Positions 15,680 through 26,578 of a stretch of DNA of 64,000 nucleotides are shown here, piece by piece; position 1 is the first letter of the stretch; each line of letters starts with the position of its first letter. Where the stretch lies: assembly GCF_000378465.1 (NCBI RefSeq), contig NZ_KB899910.1, forward strand, positions 248,001 to 312,000, in the 5' to 3' direction. This DNA is from Elioraea tepidiphila DSM 17972 (lineage in GTDB: Bacteria > Pseudomonadota > Alphaproteobacteria > Acetobacterales > Acetobacteraceae). Both the position numbers and the translations under genes were made by a program. The notes below the pieces were generated by a model. It was not told where the DNA came from. It ran no database searches and saw only the letters and a list, made by a program, of their open reading frames with translations.

Positions 15680-16162
15680 GCGCGTGCCGCACCGGACGCG
15701 GATCGACGAGATCGTGCTCGAGGCCGAGGCGCTGACGCGGCCCTCGGCCGAACTGGAAGCGGACCGGAACAGTGCGATCGCCGATCTGCTGCATGAGAAC
15801 CGCTTCATCCCGAAGGGCGCGCCGGACGGCCCCTACACGCTGCATCTCGGGCTGAACGAGGGACGGCTGGTGTTCGACATCCGCCGCACCGACGGTGCGC
15901 CGCTGACCGCCGTCATTCTCGCCCTCGGTCCGTTCCGCGGACTGATCAAGGACTATCTGATGCTGGTGGGCGCGCATCACGCCGCGGTGGCGGACGGGCA
16001 GCAGGCGCGCATCCAGGCGATCGACATGGGTCGGCGCGGACTGCACAACGAGGGAGCCGAACTGCTGGCGAAGCGGCTCGACGGCAAGATCGACGTGGAT
16101 TTCGACACCGCACGCCGGCTGTTCACGCTGATCTGCGTGCTGCACCAGAGGTTGACGCACTG

Positions 16163-16163
<1 letters not shown>
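15657..16163 (+). CDS. UPF0262 family protein
   Basis: A 168-residue soluble protein of a family largely confined to alphaproteobacteria. Recognisable parts are HRTRIDEIVLEAEALTRPSA at the N-terminus, ENRFIPKGAPDGPYTLHLGL, and the core ALGPFRGLIKDYLMLVGAHH near residues 89-108. The function is unknown. The start lies within the end of the DUF983 gene and its stop overlaps the mtnA start (TGATG), so the three genes form a coupled operon. UPF0262 genes often sit beside DUF983-like or low-molecular-weight phosphatase genes. Confidence 0.83.
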
Positions 16164-17238
<1,075 letters not shown>

Positions 17239-17257
<19 letters not shown>

Positions 17258-19290
17258 GCCGGCCGCCGTCGTGCCGCAAGCCAGTTCGCCAGCACGACCG
17301 GCGCGATAAGGGCGAGCCCGATCAGCGTCGCGTTCAGCGACGGCGAAATCGTCAGCAGGCTGGCCGCGATCAATGGCAGTCGGCCGAACGGCGAGAGCGG
17401 GGCAAAGAGGTAGCCCGTCATCGCGATTCCGAGCGCTGAGACCCCGGCCGCACAGCTCAGCACGACCATGACGAACTCGCCGAAGTCGAACCCCGGCAGC
17501 ACGATCAGCATCACCGGGGCATAGGCGAACACGAACGGCACGATCGCCTTGCCGAGGCCGAGACGGAACGCCGTCAGCCCGGTGCGGAAGGGATTGGCGC
17601 CCGCGATCCCTGCCGCCGCATAGGCCGAGACGCAGACCGGCGGCGTGAGGTCAGCCAGGATGCCGTAGTAGAGAATGAAGAGATGCGCGGCGAGCGGCGG
17701 CACACCGAGCTGCGTCACGGCTGGCGCGGCGATCGCCGCCAGCACGATGTAGAGCGCGGTCGTCGGGATGCCCGCCCCCATCGCCACGCAGACCAGCGCG
17801 ACGAACACCAGCGTGAGGAACAGCGTCACGCCCTGCATGGTCAACGTGCCTTCGGGCAGCAGCGCGATCAGCGGTGCGAAGCTCTCGGCTGTGCGCGCGG
17901 CGGCCTGGGTGACGATGAAGCCGACGCGGAACCCCGCGCCCGTCAGCGTGATCACGCCGACCACGATGCCGACCGCAGCGGCGGCGGCGCCCACCGCGAG
18001 CGCATAGCGCGCGCCTGTCTCGAACCCGAACCAGAGATCGGTGAGCGTCAGCCGATTCCTCGGGTTGAGGAACCCGATCACGATGCACGCCGTGATGCCA
18101 TAGAACGCTGCCAGATACGGCGTGTAGCCGGCGACGATCACCCAGACGAGGATCACCAGCGGAATCACCGTCGGCCAGCCATGCGCGAGCGTCGGGCCGA
18201 GGCGGGGCAGTTCGTCCGGCTCCATGCCGCGCAGGCCAAGGCGCTTCGCCTCGAAATGCACCTGCACGAACACGCCCAAGAAGTGCATGAAGGCAGGCAC
18301 GGCCGCGGCGACCAGCAGCGTGGTCAACGGAATCTCGAGGAACTCGATCATCACGAAAGCGGCCGCGCCCATGATCGGTGGCGTGATCTGCCCGCCCGCG
18401 CTCGCCGCCGCCTCGACACCGCCGGCGAAATGCGCGCGATAGCCGATCTTCTTCATCGCCGGGATGGTGAGCGAACCCGTCGTGACCGTATTGGCGATCG
18501 AGGAGCCCGAGATCGAGCCGAACATCGCGGAGGAGACGACCGCTACCTTGGCCGGCCCGCCCGGATAGCGGCCCGCGACCACCGAGGCGAGATCGATGAA
18601 GAACTGGCCGAGCCCCATGCGCGTCGCGATCACGCCGAACAGGACGAAGTGGAACACGAAGGTCGAGACGACCTTGGCCGGGATGCCGAAGATGCCTTCC
18701 TGGGTGAGGTAGACGTGGTTGATCAGGCCGTTCCAATCGGCACCCGGATGGCTGAGCACGCCGTCGATCCGATTGCCGAACAGGGCGTAGAGGATGAACA
18801 CGATCACGATGCCGGGCAGCACCGGCCCCATCGCCCGGCGCGCCGCCTCAAGCGTCAGCACCACCATGATCGTGCCCATGGTCACGTCCATGGTGTTCGG
18901 CATGCCGATGCGGAAGGTGAGCTCGTCGAACACCACCGGCAGGTAGATCGAGGCGGCGATGATGGTCGGCGCGAGCAGCCAGTCGAGCAGCGGCACGCCG
19001 TAGATGCTCGGACCGAGGAGACGCGAAGGCCCGGGGAAGATCAGATAGATCAGGCTCAGCACCGCGGCGAGATGGATCGCCTTGTGCCAGTGCTCGGTGA
19101 CGATGCCGAAGCCAGCGGTGTAGTAGTGGAAGATCGAGAGCGCAACGAGACCGATCGAGACCAGCCACTTCGCCGGTCCGGTGACCGTGCGGAAGTTGAG
19201 CTCGCTGTCGTAGACGCGTTCGAGCTCCGCCGCCTTCTCGTGATCGAGGCGGCGCGCTGCCTGCGCGCCGCCCCTTTCGACCTCGGTCAT
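17239..19290 (-). CDS. TRAP transporter fused small and large permease (DctQM, TAXI type)
   Basis: A 683-residue inner-membrane protein fusing the 4-TM small subunit (about residues 1-160) with the 12-TM large subunit, as in TAXI-TRAP systems. Signatures in the large domain include GPVLPGIVIVFILYALFG, SSAMFGSISGSSIANTVTTG near residue 255 and GVEAAASAGGQITPPIMGAA near residue 292. It uses an ion gradient to drive uptake of a solute delivered by the TAXI protein encoded 10 bases upstream. The substrate is unknown; many TAXI systems carry dicarboxylates or glutamate-like acids. Its 3' end overlaps mtnA. Confidence 0.9.
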
Positions 19291-19300
19291 CGCGCCGCGA

Positions 19301-20317
19301 TCAGTTCAGCAGGCCCGCCTCGCGATAGAACTTCTCCGCGCCGGGGTGGAACGGCACCACGCCGCGGCCGAGCAGCGCGCGCTCGCGCACGATCTCGCGG
19401 CCCTTGGCATGGCCGCGATCCAGCAGGCCGCGCGTGACCTCGGACCACAGTGCGCGGGTGATGCCATACACCAGATCGTCGGAGACGCTGTCGCGCACCA
19501 GCCAGAGCGCGCCGACCGTCAGCGTCGGCGTGTCCGCCTCCAGCCCCTCATAGGCGGTCCGCGGGATCACCCCCTGGGCGTAGAACGGCGCCCGCTCGAT
19601 CACGCGCTGCGCGGCCTCCGGCAGCACCGGCAGGATGCGGCAACCGGTACGCGCACAGAACTCCGAGAACGCCGCGGCCGGATAGCCCACCACCGTCATC
19701 GTCGCGTCGAGCCCGCGGTCCTGCATGCGCTCGGTGCCCTGGGCCTGGTTCAGATACTCGGGCGTGAAATCGCGGTTCGCCTGCAGCCCATAGGCAGCAA
19801 GGATCAGCTCGCTGCCGATGCGCGCACCGGAGGCCTGAAGACCGATCGCGATCCGCTTGCCGCGCAGATCCTCGAAGCGCTGGATGGGGCTGTCCTTGCG
19901 CACAACGGCGTGGATGTGCTCGGGGAACAGATGCGCAATGAAGCGCAGCCGGTCGAGCTTCGGCCGCCCCTCGAACAGACCTGTGCCGGTGTAGGACCAG
20001 TGCGTCACGTCGGACTGCACGAAGCCGCTCTCGGCGTTGCCGGCCTGGATCAGGTTGACGTTCTGCACGCTGCCCTGGGTCGCCTGCGCGACCGCGACCA
20101 GGCCCGGCACGCCGTCGGTCGCGCCGGCCTCGTTGCAGCGCGCACCCGGCGGGCAGGAGATCGCGTTCGCAATGATGCCGCCAATGGGATAATAGGTGCC
20201 GCCGGCGCTGCCGGTGCCGATGCGGAAGAACTGCGGCGCCTGGGCCGATGCGGCCGAGGCCATCACGAGCCCCGCCGTGGCCGCGGCGGCAAGCAAGGTT
20301 CGACGAAGCGCGGGCAT
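19301..20317 (-). CDS. TAXI family TRAP transporter solute-binding protein
   Basis: A 338-residue periplasmic binding protein. A signal peptide with hydrophobic core LLAAAATAGLVMASAASA and an AQA cleavage region precedes the TAXI mark FFRIGTGSAGGTYYPIGGII near residue 30. DLRGKRIAIGLQASGAR near residue 155 is also typical. I chose ATG 20317, with GGGAGGG about nine bases upstream, over a longer frame beginning at 20410. It is first in a two-gene operon with the fused permease and is divergent from the amino acid ABC operon. Confidence 0.9.
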   Translation of the reverse strand: MPALRRTLLAAAATAGLVMASAASAQAPQFFRIGTGSAGGTYYPIGGIIANAISCPPGARCNEAGATDGVPGLVAVAQATQGSVQNVNLIQAGNAESGFVQSDVTHWSYTGTGLFEGRPKLDRLRFIAHLFPEHIHAVVRKDSPIQRFEDLRGKRIAIGLQASGARIGSELILAAYGLQANRDFTPEYLNQAQGTERMQDRGLDATMTVVGYPAAAFSEFCARTGCRILPVLPEAAQRVIERAPFYAQGVIPRTAYEGLEADTPTLTVGALWLVRDSVSDDLVYGITRALWSEVTRGLLDRGHAKGREIVRERALLGRGVVPFHPGAEKFYREAGLLN

Positions 20318-20417
20318 TATAGAGTCCCTCCCAGTCCGTAGGTTCCAAGTGTCGGCCACGCTACCGGTCGGATGAGGCCGGATCAACCGGGCGCCGCCCC
20401 GTTGCCTCATGGATCGT

Positions 20418-20439
20418 GTTGCGCGATGGTTGACGCAAC
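20418..20439. promoter_or_regulatory. Inverted repeat in the TAXI/ABC divergent promoter region
   Basis: GTTGCG (20418-20423) and CGCAAC (20434-20439) form a perfect six-base inverted repeat with a ten-base spacer, about one turn of helix between half-sites, 25 bases upstream of the ABC binding-protein ATG. Shape and position suit an operator for a dimeric regulator; no regulator gene lies next to it. Confidence 0.35.
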
Positions 20440-20463
20440 GCAGCAGAACAACGGGAGTGCCTC

Positions 20464-21306
20464 GTGATGAAGAGAACCGCGTTCGCCTTCGCCGGGCTTC
20501 TCATGCTCGCCACCGCGCCGGCGCTGGGCCAAGGCCAACCGCCACTCCGCTGCGCGGTCGATGGCACCTTCGCCCCCCACGCGATGCCTCGGCTCGGCGG
20601 CGGGGTCGAGGGCTTCAACGTCGATCTCTTCCAGGCCATCGCCCGCAAGCTCGGGCGCGAACTGACGATCGACAGCGCATCCTTCTCCGGCCTGATCGCG
20701 GCGATGAACGCCGGCCGGTACGATTTCCTCTGCGCGCCCACAACCGTGACGCGCGAGCGCGCCGAGAACCTGCTGTTCACCGAGGGCTACATCTTCACCG
20801 AGTACCAGTTCGGCATCCGCCGCGGCTCGGCGCCGATCGCCTCGCTCGAGGATCTGCGCGGCAAGACGATCTCGGTGAACAAGGGCAGCGCGTATGATTC
20901 CTGGGCTCAGGCCAATGCCGCGCGCTACGGCTTCACCGTGCAGGCCTACGACACCAACACCGACGCCGTGCAGGCGGTGATCGCAGGCCGTGCCTACGCC
21001 AATCTCGCCGGCAACACGGTGGTGAAGTTCGCCGCCGCCCGCAACCCCCAATTCGTGCCCGATTTCGTGATGAAGGAGACGCGCGCGCACTGGGCCGCGC
21101 CGCTCCGCCGCGACAGCACGGAACTGCGCGACCAGCTCGACTGGGCGATCGAATGCCTGAAGAAGGACGGCACGATTGCTCAGCTTTCCGAGAAGTGGTT
21201 CGGCGCGAAACCAGGCGCCGATGACGCCGAGAACACGCCGTTCCCCGGCCGTGGCGTGCCCGGCCTGCCGGGCTACGACCCCACGCCGCACGCGCGGGGA
21301 TGCTGA
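20464..21306 (+). CDS. Amino acid ABC transporter substrate-binding protein (family 3)
   Basis: A 280-residue periplasmic binding protein. The signal peptide (KRTAFAFAGLLMLATAPALG) is followed by the family-3 start LRCAVDGTFAPHAMP, then GFNVDLFQAIARKLGRELTI and DLRGKTISVNKGSAYDSW. It should deliver a polar amino acid or opine-like compound to the permeases encoded at 22057 and 22741; the exact ligand is not predictable. GGGAG lies ten bases upstream of the ATG. The gene overlaps the ATPase gene by seven bases. Confidence 0.87.
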   Translation: MMKRTAFAFAGLLMLATAPALGQGQPPLRCAVDGTFAPHAMPRLGGGVEGFNVDLFQAIARKLGRELTIDSASFSGLIAAMNAGRYDFLCAPTTVTRERAENLLFTEGYIFTEYQFGIRRGSAPIASLEDLRGKTISVNKGSAYDSWAQANAARYGFTVQAYDTNTDAVQAVIAGRAYANLAGNTVVKFAAARNPQFVPDFVMKETRAHWAAPLRRDSTELRDQLDWAIECLKKDGTIAQLSEKWFGAKPGADDAENTPFPGRGVPGLPGYDPTPHARGC

Positions 21307-22046
21307 ACGGCGCACCGATCCTCGAGGCGCGGGGCATCCACAAGCATTTCGGCACCCTTCATGTGCTGAAGGGCGTCGACCTGGTGGTTGCCCCGCGCGA
21401 GCTGGTGTTCATCATCGGCCCGTCGGGGAGCGGCAAGTCGACGCTGCTGCGCTGCTGCAACCGGCTCGAGGAGCCGTCCTCCGGCAGTGTGGTGGTGGAC
21501 GGGATCGACCTGCTCGACCGGCGCACGGACATCAACGCCGCACGGCGACGCATCGGCATGGTGTTCCAGTCCTTCAATCTCTATCCGCACATGACGGCGC
21601 TCGGGAACGTCACGCTTGCGCTGCGTCGGGTGCTCGGGCGTGGGCGCGAGGAGGCCGAGGCGATCGCGCATGCCGCGCTGAAGCGGGTCGGACTCGACGA
21701 GAAGGCGAACGCCTATCCGCTTGAGCTCTCGGGCGGTCAGCAGCAGCGCGTGGCGATCGCGCGCGCGATCGCGCTCGAGCCGCGGGTGATGCTCTTCGAC
21801 GAGCCCACCAGCGCGCTCGATCCGGAACTCGTCGGCGGCGTGCTGAAGGTGATGCGCGAGCTGCGCGAGAGCGGCATGACGATGGTGGTGGTGAGCCACG
21901 AGATGGGCTTCGCGCGGGCGGCCGCCGACCGCGTGCTCTTCATGGACCACGGGCTGGTGGTCGAGGAGGGGCCGCCCGCGCAGATCTTCGGCGAGCCCAG
22001 GGCCGAACGCCTGCGCGGCTTCCTGCGCGAGCTCGACCGGCATTGA
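21300..22046 (+). CDS. Amino acid ABC transporter ATP-binding protein
   Basis: A 248-residue polar amino acid transporter (PAAT) ATPase of the GlnQ/HisP type. It has Walker A GPSGSGKSTLL near residue 40, Q-loop VFQSFNLYPHMT near residue 89, signature LSGGQQQRVAIARA near residue 142, Walker B VMLFDEPTSAL near residue 163, and the switch histidine in VVSHEMGFAR near residue 198. It energises the importer encoded by the flanking genes. All catalytic motifs are intact. Confidence 0.92.
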   Translation: MLNGAPILEARGIHKHFGTLHVLKGVDLVVAPRELVFIIGPSGSGKSTLLRCCNRLEEPSSGSVVVDGIDLLDRRTDINAARRRIGMVFQSFNLYPHMTALGNVTLALRRVLGRGREEAEAIAHAALKRVGLDEKANAYPLELSGGQQQRVAIARAIALEPRVMLFDEPTSALDPELVGGVLKVMRELRESGMTMVVVSHEMGFARAAADRVLFMDHGLVVEEGPPAQIFGEPRAERLRGFLRELDRH

Positions 22047-22056
22047 GCCGGCTCCG

Positions 22057-22737
22057 ATGACGAACTGGGACAACTTCGTCTTCACGTTCTTCAATGCGCG
22101 GGTGATGGCGGAGTATCTGCCGCGCATCATCGACGGGTTCTTCCTCACGGTCGGGCTCGCCGCACTGATCGTCGCGAGCGGACTTGCGCTCGGACTCGGG
22201 CTCGCGGTGATCCGCAGCTTCCGCGTCCGACCCCTGAACTGGCTGATCGTGTTCCTGGTCGACCTGTTCCGCGCGCTGCCGCCGCTGGTGATCATCGTGC
22301 TGATCTATTTCGGCCTGCCACCGATCGGCCTTGCGCCCTCGGGCTTCGTCTCGACCTGGCTCGCGCTCACCTTCGTGCTCGCTGCCTTCGCCGAGGAGAT
22401 CTTCTGGGCCGGCATCCTCGCGGTGCCGAAGGGACAGTGGGAGGCCGCGCGCAGCACGGGGATGAGTTTCGCGCGCACGCTGCTCTGGGTGGTACTGCCG
22501 CAGGCGGTGCGGCTGACGATCCCGCCGCTCACCAACCGGACCATCGCCATCACGAAGGGCACGGCCCTCGGCTCCGTCGTCGCGGTCGCCGAGATCCTGA
22601 GCCAGGCCTCTGCTGGGGTGTCGTTTTCCTCGAACCCTTCGCCGCTGACGCTCGGCGCGATCGCCTATCTGGTCCTGTTCGTCCCCGTGGTCGCGTTCGG
22701 CCGCTGGGTCGAGACGCGCTTCGCCTGGAGGCGCTGA
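22057..22737 (+). CDS. Amino acid ABC transporter permease 1
   Basis: A 226-residue HisMQ-type permease with about five membrane segments (for example FFLTVGLAALIVASGLALGL). The cytoplasmic EAA loop EAARSTGMSFARTLLWVVLP near residue 129 contacts the ATPase. It pairs with the second permease encoded three bases downstream. Together with the binding protein and ATPase this completes a polar amino acid importer. Confidence 0.88.
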   Translation: MTNWDNFVFTFFNARVMAEYLPRIIDGFFLTVGLAALIVASGLALGLGLAVIRSFRVRPLNWLIVFLVDLFRALPPLVIIVLIYFGLPPIGLAPSGFVSTWLALTFVLAAFAEEIFWAGILAVPKGQWEAARSTGMSFARTLLWVVLPQAVRLTIPPLTNRTIAITKGTALGSVVAVAEILSQASAGVSFSSNPSPLTLGAIAYLVLFVPVVAFGRWVETRFAWRR

Positions 22738-22740
22738 GCG

Positions 22741-23412
22741 GTGGAGCTGTTCGTCGCCACCTTCCTGAATCTCGAGGTGATGCGGGCCGCAAGCCCGATC
22801 CTGCTGCAGGGGCTGCTGATCACGCTGCAGCTCATCGCCGTCGCTGTGCCGCTCGGGCTGTTTGGCGGAGTGCTGCTCGCGCTGCTCTCGACCGTGCCGT
22901 CACGCTGGGTGCGCTGGCCGCTGATCCTCTGGGTCGATCTGTTCCGTGCCCTGCCGCCGCTGGTGCTGCTGGTGTTCATCTATGCCGGCCTGCCCTTCGC
23001 CGGGATCGAGATCTCCGCTTTCGGCGCGGTCGCGATCGGCTTCTTTCTCAACACCTCGTCCTACTACGGCGAGATCTTCCGGGCCGGGATCGAGAGCATC
23101 CCGCGCGGCCAGATGGAGGCCGCGCGCAGCACCGGTCTGTCCAAGGCACAGGCGATGCTCTGGGTGATCCTGCCCCAGGCGGCACGCAATGTGCTGCCGG
23201 ATCTCGTGTCGAACACGCTGGAAGTGGTGAAGCTCACCTCGATCGCCTCGGTGGTCGCACTGCCCGAGCTGCTCTACCAGGCCCGCCAGGCACAGAGCGT
23301 CACCTACAACCCCTCGCCGATCGTCGCCGCGGCCGCGATCTACTTCATCCTGCTCTGGCCGGTGGTGCGGCTGCTGTCACGGCTGGAGCACCGAGCGGTG
23401 GCGCGAAAGTAG
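22741..23412 (+). CDS. Amino acid ABC transporter permease 2
   Basis: A 223-residue HisMQ-type permease starting at GTG 22741. It has about five membrane segments and the EAA loop EAARSTGLSKAQAMLWVILP near residue 127. LWVDLFRALPPLVLLVFIY closely parallels the corresponding segment of permease 1 (VDLFRALPPLVIIVLIY), as expected for heterodimer partners. It is the last gene of the ABC operon. Confidence 0.88.
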   Translation: MELFVATFLNLEVMRAASPILLQGLLITLQLIAVAVPLGLFGGVLLALLSTVPSRWVRWPLILWVDLFRALPPLVLLVFIYAGLPFAGIEISAFGAVAIGFFLNTSSYYGEIFRAGIESIPRGQMEAARSTGLSKAQAMLWVILPQAARNVLPDLVSNTLEVVKLTSIASVVALPELLYQARQAQSVTYNPSPIVAAAAIYFILLWPVVRLLSRLEHRAVARK

Positions 23413-23470
23413 CGGCAATGTGCGGGGCATAGCCTCAACACGGCCACACCACCGACCTATCTGCACGACG

Positions 23471-24841
23471 ATGTCCCTGGCCGTCCCGCTCGCGATCCCG
23501 CTCGCTGCGCTGCTGCTGCTGTGGCCTGCCGTCTGGAACGGCTGGCCGCTCGTGTTCAGCGACACCGCCGACTATCTCTGGATCTGGACTACGCCTGGGC
23601 TGCGTTCGATCCGGCCCCCCGCCTATGGCTGGATCATCGGCCCGCTGCATCTCGGGCGCACGCTCTGGCCTGTGATCGCGGCACAGGCTCTGCTGACCGC
23701 ATGGCTGATCTGGCTCGCGCTCCGGCGCGCCGCATTGGGGACGGGATGGATGCTCGTCGGCATCACCGCGGTGTTGTGTGTCGCGACCGGCGCGCCCTGG
23801 TTCGCCTCCTGGGTGATGGCGGACGCGCTGTCCGCCCCCATGGTGCTGGCGGCCGCTGCGCTGCTGCTCGGCCGACTCGGCCGGGTGGAGACGGTGGCCG
23901 TATGGCTTCTCTTGACCGCAACGGCCGCGGTGCACGTGACGCATCTGCCCACACTCGCCGCGATCATCGCCGTACTGGCCGCCGTCCGCCTGTTCCGGCG
24001 CGAGATTCCGGTAGCCTGGAGCGGCCTTGTCGCGGCGCTCATGGCCGTGATCGCGGCGCCGATGGTCAATCTGCTTGCGAACTGGCTGTCCACCGGCACG
24101 CCGACGCTCGCCTTCGGTTCGTCGCTGTTCCTCGGCGCGCGCCTGGTCGGCGACGGGCTGATGCAGGCGTATCTTTCGGCGCACTGCCCTGATCCGGCCT
24201 GGACCCTCTGCGCCGACATCGCCGCGCTGCCGCGCGACTCCGACGCGTTCCTCTGGAGCCCGGACTCGGTCGTCTGGCGCGACCGCAATTTCTTCCGGCT
24301 GGAGGGCGAGCTCGCCGCGCTCAATCCGCGCGTGATCGCGGCGCATCTGCGCGAGTTCATCCTCAACGGCCTGGCACGCGGGCTCGACCAGTTGGTGACC
24401 GTGCGCGTCGGCACGGACCTCTCGGTGCGTGTCAACGAGGATCAGCAACTGCTCGTGCGCGTGGTGATCCCGCGCTTCGCCGATGCGCTCGGACCGGCGG
24501 CCGGCGAGGCGCTGGATGCCGCGCGCCAGACCAACGAGGAGATCGCGCGCGTGCTGCCGGCACGGGTCGCCGGCCCAGTCTCGTTGCTTGCCGTCCCCGC
24601 GGTCGCGCTGTGGTTCGCGCTCGACCGCGAGTCACGATGCTCGCCGGTGGCGATGCTGGCGCTCGCCGTCGCCGCCGCCGTGGTCGCCAACGCCTTCGTG
24701 GTCGGTCTGGGCGGTGCCGTGCATGACCGCTACGCGGCGCGCCTGATGTGGCTGTTCCCGTTGGTGCTGGCGATGCTGGTCGCGCTCCGCCTCAGTCGCC
24801 GAGTGCCACACCCTCCCGACGGGGATCCGCTCCCCCCATGA
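23471..24841 (+). CDS. Multi-pass membrane protein of unknown function
   Basis: A 456-residue protein with an N-terminal anchor (VPLAIPLAALLLLWPAVW), about six further hydrophobic segments in the first half, a soluble middle (about residues 230-340) with two cysteines, and two or three C-terminal helices. The layout resembles GT-C-like polytopic enzymes, with an acidic FSDTADYLW in the first loop, but I do not recognise the family. TATCTG lies seven bases before the ATG and no ribosome site is visible, so it may be leaderless. Its end overlaps the opposing ggt gene by 50 bases. Confidence 0.65.
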   Translation: MSLAVPLAIPLAALLLLWPAVWNGWPLVFSDTADYLWIWTTPGLRSIRPPAYGWIIGPLHLGRTLWPVIAAQALLTAWLIWLALRRAALGTGWMLVGITAVLCVATGAPWFASWVMADALSAPMVLAAAALLLGRLGRVETVAVWLLLTATAAVHVTHLPTLAAIIAVLAAVRLFRREIPVAWSGLVAALMAVIAAPMVNLLANWLSTGTPTLAFGSSLFLGARLVGDGLMQAYLSAHCPDPAWTLCADIAALPRDSDAFLWSPDSVVWRDRNFFRLEGELAALNPRVIAAHLREFILNGLARGLDQLVTVRVGTDLSVRVNEDQQLLVRVVIPRFADALGPAAGEALDAARQTNEEIARVLPARVAGPVSLLAVPAVALWFALDRESRCSPVAMLALAVAAAVVANAFVVGLGGAVHDRYAARLMWLFPLVLAMLVALRLSRRVPHPPDGDPLPP

Positions 24842-26474
24842 CTCCGCGCGCCGTCACGACGATCGCGTGCAGGCCCGACGGCAGCGCCCGTACGGCGACG
24901 CGATGCCCACGTGCCTCGAGCGCCTCCTTGAGCGCCGCCGCGTCCGTATCCGCTTCCAGTTCGATCTCCGTTCCCACCGTCACCACGCGCGGCAACGCGA
25001 TCGCCGCCTGCGGGTCCATCGCCCAGTCGAGGATCGCGATCAGCGTCTGTGCGACATAGCCGATGATGCGCGCCCCGCCCGGCGAGCCGAGGATCACGCG
25101 GAGTTCGCCCTGCGGATCGAACACCATGGTCGGCGCCATCGAGCTGCGCGGTCGCTTGCCCGGCTCGACGCGGTTGGCCACGGGTCGCCCGTCGATTTCC
25201 GGACGGAACGAGAAATCGGTGAGCTGATTGTTCAGCAGGAACCCAGCCGCCATCACGCGAGCGCCGAATGCGTCCTCGATCGTGGTCGTCATCGACACCG
25301 CGTTGCCGGCGGTGTCGCGGATCGAGACGTGGCTCGTGCCGTGCTCGCGCACGGTCTCGTCAGGGGCCAGCGCGGCATCGCGCCACGGCGGGTTGCCGGG
25401 CTTCGGCGACGGATTCGCGCGGTCTCGGTCGATCAGTTGGGCACGCGACGTCAGATAGGCCGGATCGAGGAGTCCGCGCACCGGCACGCGCACCCTGTCC
25501 GAATCGGCGACATAGAGATTGCGGTCGGCGAAGGCGAGACGCCCGGCCTCGGCAAGCCAGTGCGCCGCGTCCGCGCCGCGCGGATCGAGCGAGACCATGC
25601 CGGTGTGGGAGACCAGGCCGAGGATCTGCCCGACCGCGATCCCGCCTGACGAGGGCGGACCCATGCCGCAGACCCGCCAGGCGCGGTAGAGCACGCAGAC
25701 GGGGTCGCGCTGCACCGGGCGATACGCGGCAAGATCGGCCACCGTCATTGTGCCTGGGTTCCAGTCCGCGCTCCGCACGGCCGCGACGATCGCCTCCGCG
25801 ATCGGACCCTCGCGCAGCGCCGCAGCGCCGCGGACGGCGATCGCGCGCAGCGTCTCGGCGTAGAGCGGGTTGCGCAGCACGTGGCCCGCTTGCGGCGGCG
25901 CGCCATCGGGCAGGAAATAGGCGCGCGCGGCCGGGTCGCGCGCGAGCTGCTCGCGATCGGCGGCGATCGCGGCCGCGAGCCGAGGCGACACCGTGAAGCC
26001 CTGCTCGGCGAGCGCGATCGCCGGCGCGAACAGCGTGTCCCAGGGCAGCCGGCCATACGCGCGGTGGGCCGCCTCCAGCGCCGCGACGGCGCCCGGCACG
26101 CCGACCGCGCGCCCGCCGACAGCCGCCTCGTGGAACCCCATCGGCGTGCCGTCGGGCCGCAGGAACAGACCCGGCGTCACCGCGGCCGGCGCCGTCTCGC
26201 GCCCGTCCCAGGTGACCAGCGATCGCGCCGTCGCGTCCCAATGCAGAATAAGAGCGCCGCCGCCGATGCCGGAGGACTGCGGCTCGACCAGCCCCAGCAC
26301 CGCCTGCACCGCGACCGCGGCGTCGATCGCCGACCCGCCCAGGCGCAGCACCTCCCGTCCCGCCTCGGCGGCAAGCGGATGGGCGGCCGCGACCATGTGG
26401 CGTGTCGCGGTCGCGGCCTCGCGCGCGGCCGCCGGCGCGGCGAGCAGCAGCATGAGCAGGATCAGGCGGCGCAT
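24792..26474 (-). CDS. ggt: Gamma-glutamyltransferase
   Basis: A 560-residue periplasmic enzyme that cleaves glutathione and other gamma-glutamyl compounds. A signal peptide (RRLILLMLLLAAPAAA) starts the protein. Substrate-site marks include SSGIGGGALILHWD near residue 72 and the autocatalytic cleavage region EHGTSHVSIRDTAGNAVSMT near residue 375, where the threonine of HGTSH becomes the N-terminal nucleophile of the small subunit. PRSSMAPTMVFDPQGELRVI and GSPGGARIIGYV follow, as in active members. It is convergent with the membrane protein gene and divergent from uvrB. Confidence 0.92.
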   Translation of the reverse strand: MRRLILLMLLLAAPAAAREAATATRHMVAAAHPLAAEAGREVLRLGGSAIDAAVAVQAVLGLVEPQSSGIGGGALILHWDATARSLVTWDGRETAPAAVTPGLFLRPDGTPMGFHEAAVGGRAVGVPGAVAALEAAHRAYGRLPWDTLFAPAIALAEQGFTVSPRLAAAIAADREQLARDPAARAYFLPDGAPPQAGHVLRNPLYAETLRAIAVRGAAALREGPIAEAIVAAVRSADWNPGTMTVADLAAYRPVQRDPVCVLYRAWRVCGMGPPSSGGIAVGQILGLVSHTGMVSLDPRGADAAHWLAEAGRLAFADRNLYVADSDRVRVPVRGLLDPAYLTSRAQLIDRDRANPSPKPGNPPWRDAALAPDETVREHGTSHVSIRDTAGNAVSMTTTIEDAFGARVMAAGFLLNNQLTDFSFRPEIDGRPVANRVEPGKRPRSSMAPTMVFDPQGELRVILGSPGGARIIGYVAQTLIAILDWAMDPQAAIALPRVVTVGTEIELEADTDAAALKEALEARGHRVAVRALPSGLHAIVVTARGVMGGADPRREGVALGD

Positions 26475-26578
26475 GGCGTCCTCCGCGACGGTTCGGGCTA
26501 TGCTGCCCCTGCCCTGCGCCGCACGCCATGGTGCCGCGCCGGCCCGACCCCATCTGAGCGCGTGACCGAGGAGAGAGC

